Assembly: GCA_037179515.1 (NCBI GenBank)
Contig: JAXCGZ010003851.1
Coordinates: 1 to 64,000 of the forward strand
Direction: 5' to 3'
DNA: 64,000 nucleotides
Source: Halocaridina rubra
Lineage: Eukaryota > Arthropoda > Malacostraca > Decapoda > Atyidae
A program made the position numbers and the translations under genes. A model generated the notes under the pieces. It made no database searches. It saw only the letters and a program-made list of their open reading frames with translations, and had not been told where the DNA came from. This document shows positions 1 to 11,825 of this stretch, piece after piece. Numbering within the stretch: position 1 is the stretch's first letter; every line of letters begins with the position of its first letter.

Positions 1-22
1 TGCTGAGGATGGAGCTCCTCAG
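1..22 (-). other. Possible further exon start (acceptor) at the window edge
   Basis: On the minus strand a long pyrimidine tract (TTTTTTTTCTCCTGCCCGGC) is followed by AG and then CTGAGGAGCTCCATCCTCAG up to the window edge. This is a textbook 3' splice site in the right orientation to continue the p66 gene. The visible 22 bases are too few to test the protein match, and all that can be said is that two frames are open. Confidence 0.3.
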
Positions 23-1794
23 CTGCCGGGCAGGAGAAAAAAAATTATGGCAAAGAGGAGGTTTATGAGTGGCAAAGGAGGACATAAAAGGTTTGTGATG
101 TAACGAAGGAGGAAGCCTTGGATAGGCAATATGGAGACAATTAATATACTGTAGAGACCATGTATTTTCATTTTATGATGCCATATACAGGTTGCAGGTA
201 TTCACCTCTTCCATCAGCCACATTGTGGCAAGAAATTCAGGAAGGAGGGGATTCCAACCCTTCAATACCCAATCCCTTTTAGGGAGTACAGGAGCAGCGA
301 TACCTTTTATTTAACCCTCAAAGGCCAGGCAATCTACGGAAAACATCCTCGTTAATAGAGATGACGTGATCTGCCCTTTAGAGATTAAACAAGGAGACGA
401 CGGCAATAAATATGCCTTGTCCTCTCAATATCATATTATGAACAAGACAACATGGTTGTGCATTTAATTAGAAGATTTATAACACTGCTGAAAAGCAAGA
501 AATCAATCATAATAATTGTATGGTAATATCAGTAATGTGTGTGAGACACGAGGGGAACCCTGCTTATGGTTAAGCTCAGAAAAAAAGTTCTCAGTCACAA
601 GTATGGTCCCTCACATGTTTCTGAAGGCAGAAAAGAAATATAATTGTTTCAACCTACAAATTAATGCCTGAAAGCCACTCCAGACACTACATAAACAGAA
701 AAAGTATCTAACAACAGAACAAATTTTTAATCACAGCACATCAAGTCAAATGCTTTTTTGTCCGCTTTACACTCGAGCAATCTGACATCAACGCAAAGTC
801 CTAAAAACCATAGTCATATATACCATACTCTACTGGGTTTCGAATGTTACTGTGCTATGTAAATATTCCATAGTTTTTCAGTAAGTACAGTGCCAAACTT
901 TGGGAAATGTCTCACTATATGGCTGTTGGAAGGTTACATGGCATCACAAAATGCAACAAAAATTCAATATCACTGGGGAAGGAAGAGAAAGGTACTAAAT
1001 TCAGGATGACATGATCCATTCTGGCAAAACATATGTGGGTAGTATATCAAAAGACCTGACCAAAGAAACATGCAACTTAAAGCAAATTAAGTCTCACATC
1101 GTCATCAGCTACAGACCAGTTTATTAAAATGTATACCATAACTGGAGAAATTGTATTTTCATACAACCAGATATACAGTAATCTATTTAACTTCGTACTC
1201 TTTTCATGTTTACCATACATGCATTTCACAAATATATTTCTTTATATCAAGAATGGCAGCACGAGCAAAGGAATTCTGCATCGATACTCTGTGTGCAGTT
1301 ACAGCAGGCTACAATGGATAAGATGAGCTCTGATTATTTTTCCCCTTAACACAACTGACAGAAAGGGGATGGCTATATAGAGTATAATTGGATGAGAAGT
1401 CTCAAAAGGCAGACCATATGCTCTATATGACTGTTTAACCACTAGTGCTTAGATCAACCCAATGATACACCTAAGTCTGCAATACTGATAAAAAGAAGCT
1501 TTGCAGCTTTGTTAACACTTTATATCTCATTTTTGGAATCACCCCTATGGCTTCAACAGGATAAGGCATCTTATTGAAAAATAAATCAAGAGACTACAAA
1601 CTACATTAAAATATAAGAATGCAGTTCACGAATTAAACCTTTTAAGGTAAATTTTTTTTCTTTTTTCAAATAAGGTGGACTGGCACAAACTGAATGGAAC
1701 AGAACTCCGCCTAGCTGTATCATCCATTTTGTCCGTAGAAAAAAAATATTAAAGCAGAGGCCCAATTCTTATGTAATATTTAGAATTTGAAATA

Positions 1795-2077
1795 CAGACA
1801 CTCCCCAACTTACGAACAAGTTAGGTTCTTATGTCGTGATTAGAAATGTTCGTAAGTTGTGCTTAGGTAAAAATAAGTACTGTACAGTACATACATATGC
1901 AGTTGTAATGTACTTAGCCGAGACACTCAACTACTTCATAAAACAAAGTATATAGTATTAATGAATATTAATACAGTAATAATGAAATAATACAGTACAA
2001 TTACAATAATACATACATTTATACACGGGTTGGTGTTTGTCCGTATCTGTGAATGTTCGTAAGTTGGGGAACTTCTG
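1795..2077. mobile_element. MITE, pogo/Tigger-like, TA target duplication
   Basis: 283 bp bounded by TA on both sides. It starts CAGACACTCCCCAACTTACG and its right end is the inverted match (TTCGTAAGTTGGGGAACTTCTG). The 24-bp terminal repeats agree except for a few bases after CAG. CAG...CTG ends, TA duplication and the CCCCAACTTACGA motif resemble pogo-class Tc1/mariner (Tigger) ends. There is no transposase, and an internal copy of TTCGTAAGTTG occurs near 1849. Confidence 0.8.
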
Positions 2078-2282
2078 TATATGAAACAGAGTTATCAACT
2101 TCCATGTCTTTTGGAAGTTTAATAAATTCAAACTTATACTTCTTTCTATTATGATTCTAATCACTAGTTCATATGCCAGTAATTCACTAACCAAGCCCAA
2201 AGCACATGATGCATACCTATTGCCAAAATATTTTTAACAACTCAATTCACAGTTCATATATGCACTGCACACAAGAACAACT

Positions 2283-2430
2283 GTGGCAGCTCAGTGGTAG
2301 TGTGCAAGTAGGATAGAAACTAAAGGGGGTTCAATTCCACAAGCCATAACGAATGGCATTCATCCTTCATACAGAGCTCCAACATATCTGCATACACCCC
2401 AGTTCATAAAGGAACAAGCTGTATCACACA
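2283..2430 (+). mobile_element. SINE family 1 copy (tRNA-derived), diverged
   Basis: Head GGCAGCTCAGTGGTAG is an A-box like that of a tRNA, then GGGGTTCAATTCC is the B-box. A body with GGCATTCATCC and GAGCTCCAAC follows. The palindromic tail is eroded. Confidence 0.6.
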
Positions 2431-2828
2431 AAATAGTGCCTCATCATTTTTCACCAATTAATGACAGAATTTGAATTAAGGAAGCATAATAATGACTACC
2501 GCAGTAAAAAATGTGGCTGCTGAAAGATGTGCTACAACTGTATTTATTTTTTAAGGAAAAAAGTAGGTGAGTAACTAATCCAGGCCTAGTCTTTTCTTGT
2601 TACCATACATACAATCTGCACTCTTAAAGTAACTGAAAACTTTCACTTCTTTTCAAAATACAGTAAGTGAAGTAAAAAGTTCAGTACCTATTCAATAATT
2701 AACACACCTCTTTGATACAAGGCCATAGGGATATGAAGACCAGAGTAAGGTTACCTTTTCTACAAATTCAGCAGGCTACAAGAGTACACAATCAAAAAAT
2801 ATATTAACAAATGGATTAGCTAACTGTA

Positions 2829-3026
2829 CGTTGATCGGTTTTACGTCAAGGACTTTCTTTCTGTTACAGGCTAGGATGGTGCCTTCTTGAAAAGGATTTT
2901 GGCATTGGCAAGTGAGACCCTTACTGAGTGAATGCTCTTTCTGACCTCAAACTGTGGCGAGCCTCAAACCCCCAACCTGAAGAATCAAAGTCACGAACGT
3001 TATCATTCAGCCACGGTGGCTTGGGT
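2829..3026 (-). mobile_element. SINE family 2 copy, diverged
   Basis: GATCGGTTTTACGTCAAGGA, GGCTAGGATGGTGCCTTCTT and ATCATTCAGCCACGGTGGC are the inverted features of the better copies at 51.4 and 59.1 kb. Confidence 0.65.
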
Positions 3027-3260
3027 TTCTAAGAGTAATAATACCCATGTGGTAATTGTCCTCATTAAAAAAGAAAATGTCAATAACAACAAACTATACT
3101 AGGAACTTTGTACAACAGTCAATGAGCATTAGAATAATGTAAGTTCGTAGTATTTCCTTCATGACCTTTAGGGATATTAATGGAAAATGATACAACTATC
3201 TCTCCAACATCTGATGCAAGCAGATAACAAACAATTATTTTTCACAGAATTTGACCCCAT

Positions 3261-3421
<161 letters not shown>

Positions 3422-3480
3422 GGGGGGAGTTGGAAATTCACATTAATTTAATTTCAGTAATAGAAGTCAGGGAATCCTGT

Positions 3481-3832
3481 CCTTAAACTCTGTAATGCTA
3501 AACATAGTTTCTTTAGTTTCAACTTCATTTGTGATGCCCTCAAATCATTCGCAACTCTAAACAAAGCTTCTTTAGAGCTTTAACTTTTTCTGTGATACCC
3601 TCAAACCAGCTTTAAACAAAAATCTCTAGAGTTATAACTTCTTTCTTGATACCCTCAAATTATCAGCAACTCTAGTTGCTTTAGAGCTTTAACTTATTTT
3701 GTGATGCCATCAAACATTCTGCAACTCTAAACAAACTCTCTTTAGACCATTAATTTATTGCATGATACCCCCAAACCATCTTCAACTCTAAACAAAGTTC
3801 CTTTACAGCTTTAACTTATTTTATAGTATATA
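3481..3832. repeat. Minisatellite, about 60-65 bp unit, six degenerate copies
   Basis: Each unit carries AACTCTAAACAAAGCTTCTT, TAGAGCTTTAACTT and TGTGATACCCTCAAA. Units vary in length and several are shortened. Confidence 0.85.
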
Positions 3833-5350
3833 ATGGCTTAGATATGAAAGATCTCTAAATTAAACTATATCTTAAGGGTAGAGGTGATCATGGGTATGGG
3901 TGACTGTGGTGCAGGGAGTCCAAAGGATCAGGAAAACTGAGATGAAGCAGAATAGCCATCCTGATCTCCAAATTGACATTATTTTCACTTAAATATCGTA
4001 CACCTTCAGGACGGAATCATGTATCACCCCAACTAGTAAAATTAGTTGCAGGCACAAGGAAACGGTCCTTAAGTTACAAAAGAATAGTGAAAATAAAATT
4101 TAGAGATAACTCTTCTGACACCTCTCACTTTTCCTTGGCTTTGTAGACTCAGTGACTGTGGTGCACTTTGTCATGACGGCCAGCCAAGCGGAAAAAACTT
4201 AATAACTGAAAGGTAATGAAAAAAGGCTGCAGCCTACTCACTATTCAAGTCATAAGTTTTTCTCATACATTCTTAAAAAAAAATTATTTACGAACTGAAT
4301 TACTGACAAACTATAATAGTATTCAGCCAAGTGCTTGAGGATTTGAATAAGACTAACATCAATACAGTATACACATTTTTAAAGATGTAAGTTGACAAAG
4401 ATTAGTGCTGTATTAATGCTAGCATTTTTCCTCTTAATTTAAAATTAGTAAGAATATTCTATAATTTATAGGTATCTATATATAAATGTATTATCTTTTC
4501 TATTATAATTAAGGCGGTAAATGTACGAATGTATGATAAAAACAATATAACCATCACTGGAGACAGACCACCATAAGAAAAACGAGTATACATAGCTATA
4601 AATTTAAACAAGACAACACTGTATACTTTCTAATGTACCGTTCCTCAACAGGCACATTGAACCTTTTCAGGTAGAGTACTGCAGCTGTCCAATATAAATG
4701 AATAACCACAGTATACCAACTGCTCAAGTACAGAATATGCATAGCTTAAAAGCGACTTTACAAGTGTGATCATGCTCTCAATTTTAGACAAGAGATAGCA
4801 ACAAAGGATTTGAGAATGTAGTCACTATGAGTGGGAAAGAAGAGGCGCAGGAATTGCAAGATACGCTGGTTAAGAGGCAACTAATAAGTTCTAATTGGGG
4901 AAAGAAGCTACGATACTGAAAATAATATTCTGGATATAATTTTGAAGAATGGTAATAAGAATAAAAATAAAACACGGTAGTAAGTTCTGTATTATGCAGA
5001 TAACGAAACTAAACTGCAAAAGAGAGCAAGATAGCCAACATCAGTGAAAGAAGAGAGCAAGGCCTATGAACTACATCTGCTGAAGAATTGCAAACAAGTC
5101 TTTGGTAGGAAACAATTTAAGTGCACAAGTAGAAGGAAAAAAATACTAACACCAAGTAAAAAAAAAGGATCCCAAATTAAACCTCCACCTGCATTAACAC
5201 AGATAATACTAGAAGTTAGTATTGAGAACGAGGTAATAATCAGGGGTAAAAAGTCTGTGAAAATAAAACAAAAATACAAATAAAAAAAAGGGGGGGCACC
5301 AATGAACAACAATAATAATAATTAAAAGAAAAACACTACTTTAACCGAGT

Positions 5351-5718
5351 TTAAGCATGGCAGCGAAAAATGCCTGGCTGAGCAGCATGAGGTGGTGATG
5401 TGCGAACCTTTATGAGAGCACGGTCGACTGATGGATGGGTGGCATGAGGGGTGGACGTCCGCACCTTGGAGATGGAGACCTGCGAAGGGGAATCCCTGGG
5501 ACCCGGACCAGGCGACGAGGAAGAGGCGGGTGAATCTTTCCGAATTATTTCCACCTCTCTCGACAAGTTAAACGGTAGATTCAGGTTTGCCGGAAGACCC
5601 GATAATAAATTAGTGGATGAGGTCGTGGAGGAAGTGGAAGAGTTGCCGTTAGACCCTGAACTATTTTTGTTGGTAGTACTGGACGAACTGCTGCTACTTG
5701 TGCTGGTTAGAGTTGTAC
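5351..5718 (-). CDS. GATAD2: p66/GATAD2-like gene, exon 6 (Ser-rich; stop or alternative donor)
   Basis: Starts at acceptor TTTATTCATCAG|GTACAA with two bases completing a Gly codon. The product is strongly Ser/Thr-rich (GTTLTSTSSSSSSSTTNKNS), then LLSGLPANLNLPFNLSREVE and a Pro/Ser segment. It ends with two imperfect repeats, KVRTSTPHATHP and KVRTSPPHAAQP, before GIFRCHA and TAA at 5351. GLPxxLNL..SREV-like text before the C-terminal half suits arthropod p66 proteins, from memory of the family. The C-terminal GATA zinc finger (CxxC...CxxC) is absent. Either the TAA ends a short isoform, or splicing leaves from one of two in-phase donors, AAG|GTGCGG (exon end 5465) or AAG|GTTCGC (exon end 5408), to exons beyond the left edge. 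Confidence 0.8.
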
Positions 5719-6274
5719 CTGATGAATAAAAGGGACAAGTGCAAATAGTGGCAATCAGGTTCAGGTTCTACTCAAGGAAAACAAGGACACTATTAAGAGA
5801 GACTTTGGTAGCAATGAATAATAATAAAAAAACACATTACATAAAACAGGACATTTGAAGAAGCAAATTACAGTATAGTAGTAAGACTGTAGCCAATAGG
5901 GTCAAGCTATATAAATTAAAAACTCAATGCTGCAAAACTTTTAGTTTTTAATAAAAAACAAAAATTCAGTGTGTAATATCAAAGACAAAGAAATCACTGA
6001 GAAACTAATGGGTGTAATAAAGTTAGGAGGGTTTAAAAATATACGTATGAAACTTGACCCGAACGATAAACAAAATAATGACTTACAATATGCTAAAACA
6101 ATGTACTCAACAATAAAAAAAACAAAAAACAAGTGAAGTTACTTGAAACCATAAAATAACCCAACAAGGCCATTAACAATCTTGTATCCATAAAAGACAG
6201 TAGACTATAACTGTACAGTGCTTCCAAAACAGGAAGTTAAAAAACGTAAATCATTTTATGATACCCTTTCTTAC
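5719..6274 (-). other. p66 intron 5
   Basis: 556-bp GT-AG intron (GTAAGA...TCATCAG), AT-rich. It contains no repeat that could be named. Confidence 0.8.
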
Positions 6275-6416
6275 CTCTAGCTAAGAGGTGCTTTTGGGCT
6301 TGAAGGGCACTAGCTGAGAGCGCGTCTGTTGTTGACGATGCTGCAGCCAATATTTTGGCTTGTTGCTTGTATTCACGAGAGGCTTTGATGTGTGGAGGAA
6401 TGGCAGATAATGAAGC
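6275..6416 (-). CDS. GATAD2: p66/GATAD2-like gene, exon 5 (Ala-rich helical segment)
   Basis: 142 nt: 47 codons plus one base, acceptor TTTGCTTTTCAG|GCTTCA and donor GCTAGAG|GTAAGA (strong). It encodes ASLSAIPPHIKASREYKQQ followed by an Ala/Gln/Leu-rich stretch ending in QAQKHLLARG. This is predicted mostly helical and basic, in the inter-domain linker of p66. Assignment rests on phase continuity with exons 4 and 6, good splice signals and order on the strand rather than on a known domain. Confidence 0.85.
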
Positions 6417-8512
6417 CTGAAAAGCAAATTGGGTCATGAAGCAATAAAAAGAGGCTGCTAAAATAAAACAAATAACTGTACCATATAAATAATAAGTGAA
6501 AATGGTGATACCACAATTTTAAAAAAATCCAGTCTGTCAAAGTGAATTGTACTATAAAAATAAAAAGATAATGGTGATACCACAACTGCAATACAAAATA
6601 CAAAAGTCACTTTTAAATCAATATCAAAATATGTTTCTTTTGCCGTTTTGTCACTATAAATGAAGACGGACAGTCTGCTTGGAGCTGGGGAATTAAGGCT
6701 GGATGCCTTTCCTTATAACCCGCAGTGGACTCGAAGACAGGTTTGTCACTTCCTGAGGCGAGGACTCTTAATCACTGCACTACTGCTGTCCACAAAATGC
6801 AACACTAACAGATGACAATATATCACTGGAAATGATCAATAAACATACACTGTATATAAATAGAACAATTACAAGAAAACATTAAAAACATATAGAATAG
6901 AACAATTACAAGAAAATATTCAAAAATAATATAATTTCTATTGGAAGGCTTGATATAATAATGACCTTTTTTTGTATAATCTACAAACACAATTTGTTAA
7001 TAGTGTACCATATCCATTTACAAAAACAAATGAAAAACTAAAATAGCAATTAAAAAACTTTGTAACTATTACAATTAGAACTGCGATAAGTTAATTATTA
7101 CATTTAGAACTGCGATACGTTATCATGTTCTCCTTTTACATCTTGTTGTGGTAACCCACCATAGAAATATTTTAAGGCTCCATCATCGATGACCTCCCAC
7201 GATACCAGATAATTAAAACAGAATCCAACAGAGTACGATACTAAACGTGCTGACGATGATCAAGTTAAATTTTGTTAAGATGGTAAAAGTACTGTAACTC
7301 AGTTACAAATAACTTGAAACAAAGACATCGAGGGATTAACTTATGGTCTTACTAGCCCTAAAAAGACTTTGATATCCAGGAACAAAACAGGAGTGCAATA
7401 CACTGATAATGTGCATGAACATAACCTTAGTGAACTCAACAAGGTTAGCATGAACACTTGGAAGTCGTCAAAAGAACTTGGGATGAATTTGTAGACGATG
7501 CAAAAGCAGAGTTCAAACTCTTTTGTAAGCTAGGGCCAAAAAGAAGTAAATAAAAAAATAAAGGACTTGAAAGCAAATATTTCTTTCTATCTCTTGGCTC
7601 TTCCAATCAAACCTAATTTTGCACACTGCAAGGGTAAATGAAAACTAATATAAGAGGGTTTAAATTCCTGCCATTCCTTACCAAGCCAAACTTCGCATCC
7701 TACAAGAAGTAACAAATGGCTTTGGAAGGGTTTGAATTACCTCCAATCGCTAAATGATTCTTGCTACAACAAAACCAAAATAGAAAACTCTGCCAAATTC
7801 TATATGCAGTAATATATATGAATATTGAGTCTTCAATGCAAGCTTCAAAAGGAGATGGCATCACTCTGAAAAACTTGCGGGTGTTTTATTAACATCATTA
7901 TCAGCATTATTACGCCTTCCAGATGACGGGGGAGACTGAATATATAATTAGTATTCTCGTGTAAAAGCTGTCAAAGAGATATGGGGGGCGATGGGCTGGC
8001 AATGTCCTGCTCCTAGAAAATTTTTTTTTATCCTTTTTACCTCAAACATTTATAGAATCGCAGTCAGAGATATAGGTTAAAAAACAGCTGCAATAATATG
8101 CATAACAGAAATGTATGCCACTAACCGAGTTGTTGAAAGCAATACCAGAATATCTATTGATAATGTAGTGGAAAGTGCCTCTTCCTCCTAGATAAAATCG
8201 CAAGGAGAATTATGCAATGACAACCTCCTACATTAAGCTATTTTCCCAGGCAAAAATAGCTAGGATGTATTTATCAATTCCAGGTTGGAACAGCTAGGTA
8301 CACCAACGATGACTAAAACATTCAATATATAATGGGTGTTACTTAGGAGAGAAGTGTCTTAGTAAGGATGAAAACTGTGGGCGCACACATGCTGGCGAAA
8401 TAGTGACGGAGTAGTTTTTCTTGACTATGACGTGATTATCATTCCGACACGTAAGACCAACGACGAATACTAAACATTCAACGACGTACTTGCAATACAT
8501 GAAATCCCATAC
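6417..8512 (-). other. p66 intron 4
   Basis: About 2.1 kb, GTATGG...TTTTCAG. It contains one SINE copy at 6.65-6.79 kb and two small local duplications (6863-6925 and 7064-7125). The remainder is plain AT-rich sequence. Confidence 0.8.
6646..6792 (-). mobile_element. SINE family 1 copy
   Basis: Minus-strand copy: the body appears as GAGCTGGGGAATTAAGGCTG and GGATGCCTTTCC, and the head as CTTAATCACTGCACTACTG. Confidence 0.7.
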
Positions 8513-8644
8513 CTTAGGTAAATCGTGCTTGATGAGTGGGGGAGGCTGGGAAGGCGGCAGTTTGGTTGCTGTGGTATTTGAGGGCAATTTGGTAAGGGCC
8601 GCTTTGGCATCATTGGCCGTTCCACTGACATTCTCCTTCATTAC
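8513..8644 (-). CDS. GATAD2: p66/GATAD2-like gene, exon 4
   Basis: Exactly 44 codons in phase 0 on both sides. Acceptor is TCGTGTTGCAG|GTAATG and donor CCTAAG|GTATGG. The peptide begins VMKENVSG, directly extending the RQSQ end of CR1 (family members have a QKEN-type continuation). It goes on as a Thr/Pro-rich linker with SQPPPLIKHDLPK. The linker between CR1 and the C-terminal zinc finger is poorly conserved and proline-rich in known p66 proteins, which fits. No catalytic motif is expected. The reading frame runs open into the intron on the 3' side until the stop at 8339, so the exon end is chosen from the donor and from the phase of exon 5. Confidence 0.88.
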
Positions 8645-9727
8645 CTGCAACACGAATGCACTTATAACTGGCCACATATTACAGAAAAATATTTCAAGTC
8701 AATGTCTATCACATACTGGTTCAAAATAAATTGTGAAGCTAGTTCGTATGTAGAAATATATATATACATATATCACATATAAAAGACATGCTATATACAC
8801 AAAGAGCAATGACACGACAAGCACTCCTCAATTCCTTCATGCAAGTATACCATAGGGTTAGAATTTGTGATAAATATAAAAAGGATACCATAAAGGCAAA
8901 AAGAGTTGGAGAGTAAAGTGTGAAAGGGGCACAATCTAGAAAAAAAAAAAGTAAGGCCCAAGTCAATCTAGAAAAGACAAAAACCAAGTGCCACTTTAAT
9001 TTCTAAACAACCATATTCATATGATGAATTTAAGATTATAAACAGTAAATAAAAATATTGATATGGGAAAAACAAGGTCTGATACCACACTAAAATAAAC
9101 CAACTAAAAGAAAAAATAAGACCCAAGTATTTAAAAGATCATAAGGAGGTCAGAACAGTCTCAAGAAACTGCACCAATATTGAAAATTTAAAAAACCAAA
9201 TGAAAAAGAAAATAATACTCTTGTGTGTAAGTTAGTATTGAGTAAATAGTAATACGTGAAAGCAGCATTCATATCAACCACTGGGAACCCCATTCCACGT
9301 TCAATTTTTTTTTTTTTTTTTTTAAAGAACTTGACTAACTGCATATCAAGTTTTTTACTGGACTACAAGAACCATCATTTTAAGTCTAGCAGCTTCCTAT
9401 ATGTGACCTGCGCCTCAACAAACTGGGTGACTCCCTTGAACCTACTTTTTTACTTTCTCTTCTTTTTCCACTCTTAATTTTTAATATGAAACATCTTCAT
9501 CTTAAATCAAAATGTACAACAGTTTTAAAGTCTGAATATAAAAGGAAAAATTTAGAACGCAACTCGGTTAGTTTTCTAAGATTGGTCTTCTGCTCACTGC
9601 TGCCTGCATAATCGAGGAATGAACTAAGAATCAAAACTAAAACTTTCCGGATCTTGATTGACCAATGGAGCAAGAAGTGACAATGGATTTCAAATTACGT
9701 TCATTTCCCCATACACACACACACACA

Positions 9728-9825
<98 letters not shown>

Positions 9826-10168
9826 AGCGCGCTTATTACGTTCGTTCCCCCAATACAGCTGACTATATCTACCGCCCAACACAAGTAGTAGAAGTAGCAT
9901 TGAAGTGCATTTTTCTTTCAGAAATGACTTGATCAGTCATGATTCTTCACAATGTTTCAATAGAGCTGATACTCCCCATCAAAGGAAAGACACTCCTCAA
10001 ATGAAGCATTATATAGTCTCACAGAGTGCTGATCTCGTCACCGACATGAGACTCAAACACCAATCTCAGAGTAAACTGGGATGATTTGTGTTCTAAAATT
10101 GTTGGATAATGACTCCTCCTCCTTTCAAAAATCAAAGACCCTATACGAGCTGTGGCTGCAGGCCTCAC
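8645..10168 (-). other. p66 intron 3
   Basis: About 1.5 kb, GTGAGG...TTGCAG. It contains a T-run near 9.3 kb and a compound CA/TA/GT microsatellite at 9.71-9.83 kb. No other structure was recognised. Confidence 0.8.
9711..9830. repeat. Compound CA / TA / GT microsatellite
   Basis: (CA) about 9, (TA) about 40, then a short (TG) run. Lies in p66 intron 3. Confidence 0.95.
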
Positions 10169-10506
10169 CTGGGACTGCCTGACCTTCTTGAGGAGTACCA
10201 GCTTCATCTCCTCATTGCGAAGTTCTACCTGAAGTTGACGCACCAGCTTCATTTTTTCGGCGAGTTCCTCAGGAGAGAGCTCCTTAATGGGTGCCGGCAC
10301 GGGAGAGTCTTCATCGTTTCCCTCGGCCACGTTATCCGAGTCATATCCATTAGATACTCCGACAACCCCATTGACTTTGGGCACGTCATCGCTAGATTCC
10401 GGGGACTGTCGATGATTTTCTATGCTGTTGAGGAGCTCCCCGTCTAACCGAGGTCGGGAGGTGGGAGGTGCCTCACAGTCTCCAGGACTTTCAGTATCCT
10501 CCTCGC
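10169..10506 (-). CDS. GATAD2: p66/GATAD2-like gene, exon 3 (CR1 coiled-coil, MBD2/3-binding)
   Basis: The exon that identifies the gene. It has 338 nt, with acceptor TTATTATTAG|GCGAGG and donor TCCCAG|GTGAGG, and leaves in phase 0. After an acidic, Ser/Pro-rich lead (EEDTESPGDCEAPP...) comes SPEELAEKMKLVRQLQ, then ELRNEEMKLVLLKKVRQSQ. This matches the conserved p66 CR1 coiled-coil of GATAD2A/B and simjang, whose established role is an antiparallel coiled-coil with MBD2/MBD3 that anchors the CHD-type remodeller to NuRD. Lys and Val/Leu heptad positions are kept. An exon break directly after RQSQ is plausible because the family diverges there. In vivo the protein should be nuclear and act as a transcriptional co-repressor. 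Confidence 0.93.
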
Positions 10507-11303
10507 CTAATAATAATGAAATTAAAATATTTGCATTATAAAGCTCTATACATACACAACATATAAATGTGAAATAGTGAGATGATCATAAGACTAAATT
10601 GTCATAAACCAAATTATTTATAGTTGACCTTTTTGAAAAATGCTAGATGGCTAGCCATGAGTGAAATATTAAATTTTGGCAAGGGGACGTTGTCTATTCC
10701 TTGTAACCCTCTCCCACTTTCAGGTTATTCTGGAGCAAGAACCCAACAATACTCACACGTTTTCAGCCCAGTAACAAGTAAAACATATTACTCTCTCCAA
10801 ATATGTCATGTCATGAAACATTAAAATGAATGATGACTGCAATGAGCCAGAAAATACGATTAACAAATAACAACAACTTGAGTATTTAAATAATTCTGAC
10901 AGGACATTAAGACGCAAGAGTAAATCCGGCGTGAATAAAGTAAGATTCCAAAAGCAGTACTAGGAAAGCAGGTCAATTCATTATAAAATTTATTTACCAG
11001 AGGCCAGACACTGGAATACATCACTGGGAAAGGTTTGATCTCTTTTATTAGACAGTATTTGGCATGTGTTATTACGTGGAAGCATATGTAACATATCTAC
11101 CATAACTTTCCTACTAAAATGAGTGATTTCAAGGTTATAAAAAAAAAATTTACTAGACTCAAACAGTACAACATCCGAGTTAGTACTTAAAAAATAGGTA
11201 ATTAATACCTTCTGAGGCACTATACAAATACTGTATGTCAAAAACTGAAAACCTTTTCTGAAAGTTGAATGTACTGAATAATTAAAATCAAATTGTTACA
11301 TAC
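10507..11303 (-). other. p66 intron 2
   Basis: 797-bp GT-AG intron (GTATGT...TTATTAG). Plain AT-rich sequence without recognised repeats. Confidence 0.8.
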
Positions 11304-11497
11304 CTTCTCTTGCTCTCTTATTGGAAGCAGGTTGAACACCTGAGAGATCCATAACATTGTTGGAAGTTGACGTTGGATGTTCCAGTGGTTCCTGAGCATG
11401 TGAATTTTCCTCTTCCTCGACCGTTTCATCAGAAGTTAGGGAACCATTCTTCACGGCACTTTCCTGACTACCTTCTTCTTCTTCCTCATCTCCTCTC
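11304..11497 (-). CDS. GATAD2: p66/GATAD2-like gene, exon 2 (acidic N-terminal region)
   Basis: Internal exon of 194 nt between acceptor TTCTCTCAG|GAGAGG and donor GAAG|GTATGT. It carries one base of a split codon, 64 codons, and one base of the next codon. The peptide is acidic and low in complexity (RGDEEEEGSQESAVKNG...) and ends with VMDLSGVQPASNKRAREG. The MDLSG piece resembles the short DMS/DLS motif found N-terminal to CR1 in p66 proteins, which is a weak family hint. The exon is assigned mainly because its exit phase (1) fits exon 3 exactly. Parts of its acceptor region are repeated in the upstream intron. Confidence 0.85.
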
Positions 11498-11825
11498 CTG
11501 AGAGAATATATGTGTCAGCACAATTAGAGAATAATTACATAATTGTTCTCCATACAGAATTATTAAGAGTATACTCAATTGCTTACAAAATGAGACCCCA
11601 CATGTCTCCTCTCCAGAGAGAATACATGTGTCGGTACAAGTAAGGAATACTTGAATTATTGTCCTCCATTCAGAATTATCACTGAGAGAATATTCTCTCA
11701 AAAGTATCCCATTCTGAGAGAATTCATGTGTCAGCACAATTACAGAACACATAGTATTGTCCTCCAATCAGTAACTATAATTAAAAGAAAATTTAATAGC
11801 TTACAAAATAAGATCCCACATGCTA
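11489..11825. repeat. Tandem duplication that includes the exon 2 acceptor
   Basis: The string TCTCCTCTCCTGAGAGAATA at 11489 recurs at 11605 (with CCAGAGAG) and partly at 11714 (CTGAGAGAATTCATGTGTCA). GCTTACAAAAT and CCCACATG recur at 11581 and 11802. The block at 116/101-bp spacing copies the splice acceptor of exon 2 into the intron. Confidence 0.8.

Noticed and set aside
8339..8512. 3' extension of the exon 4 frame to a stop at 8339
   Set aside because: Passes a good donor (AAG|GTATGG) and continues with unrelated Cys/Val-rich text; intron reading.
10019..10168. 3' extension of the exon 3 frame (VRPAATARIGSLIFERRRSH...)
   Set aside because: Follows the donor CAG|GTGAGG; exon 4 continues the family sequence (MKEN) in phase, so this is intron.
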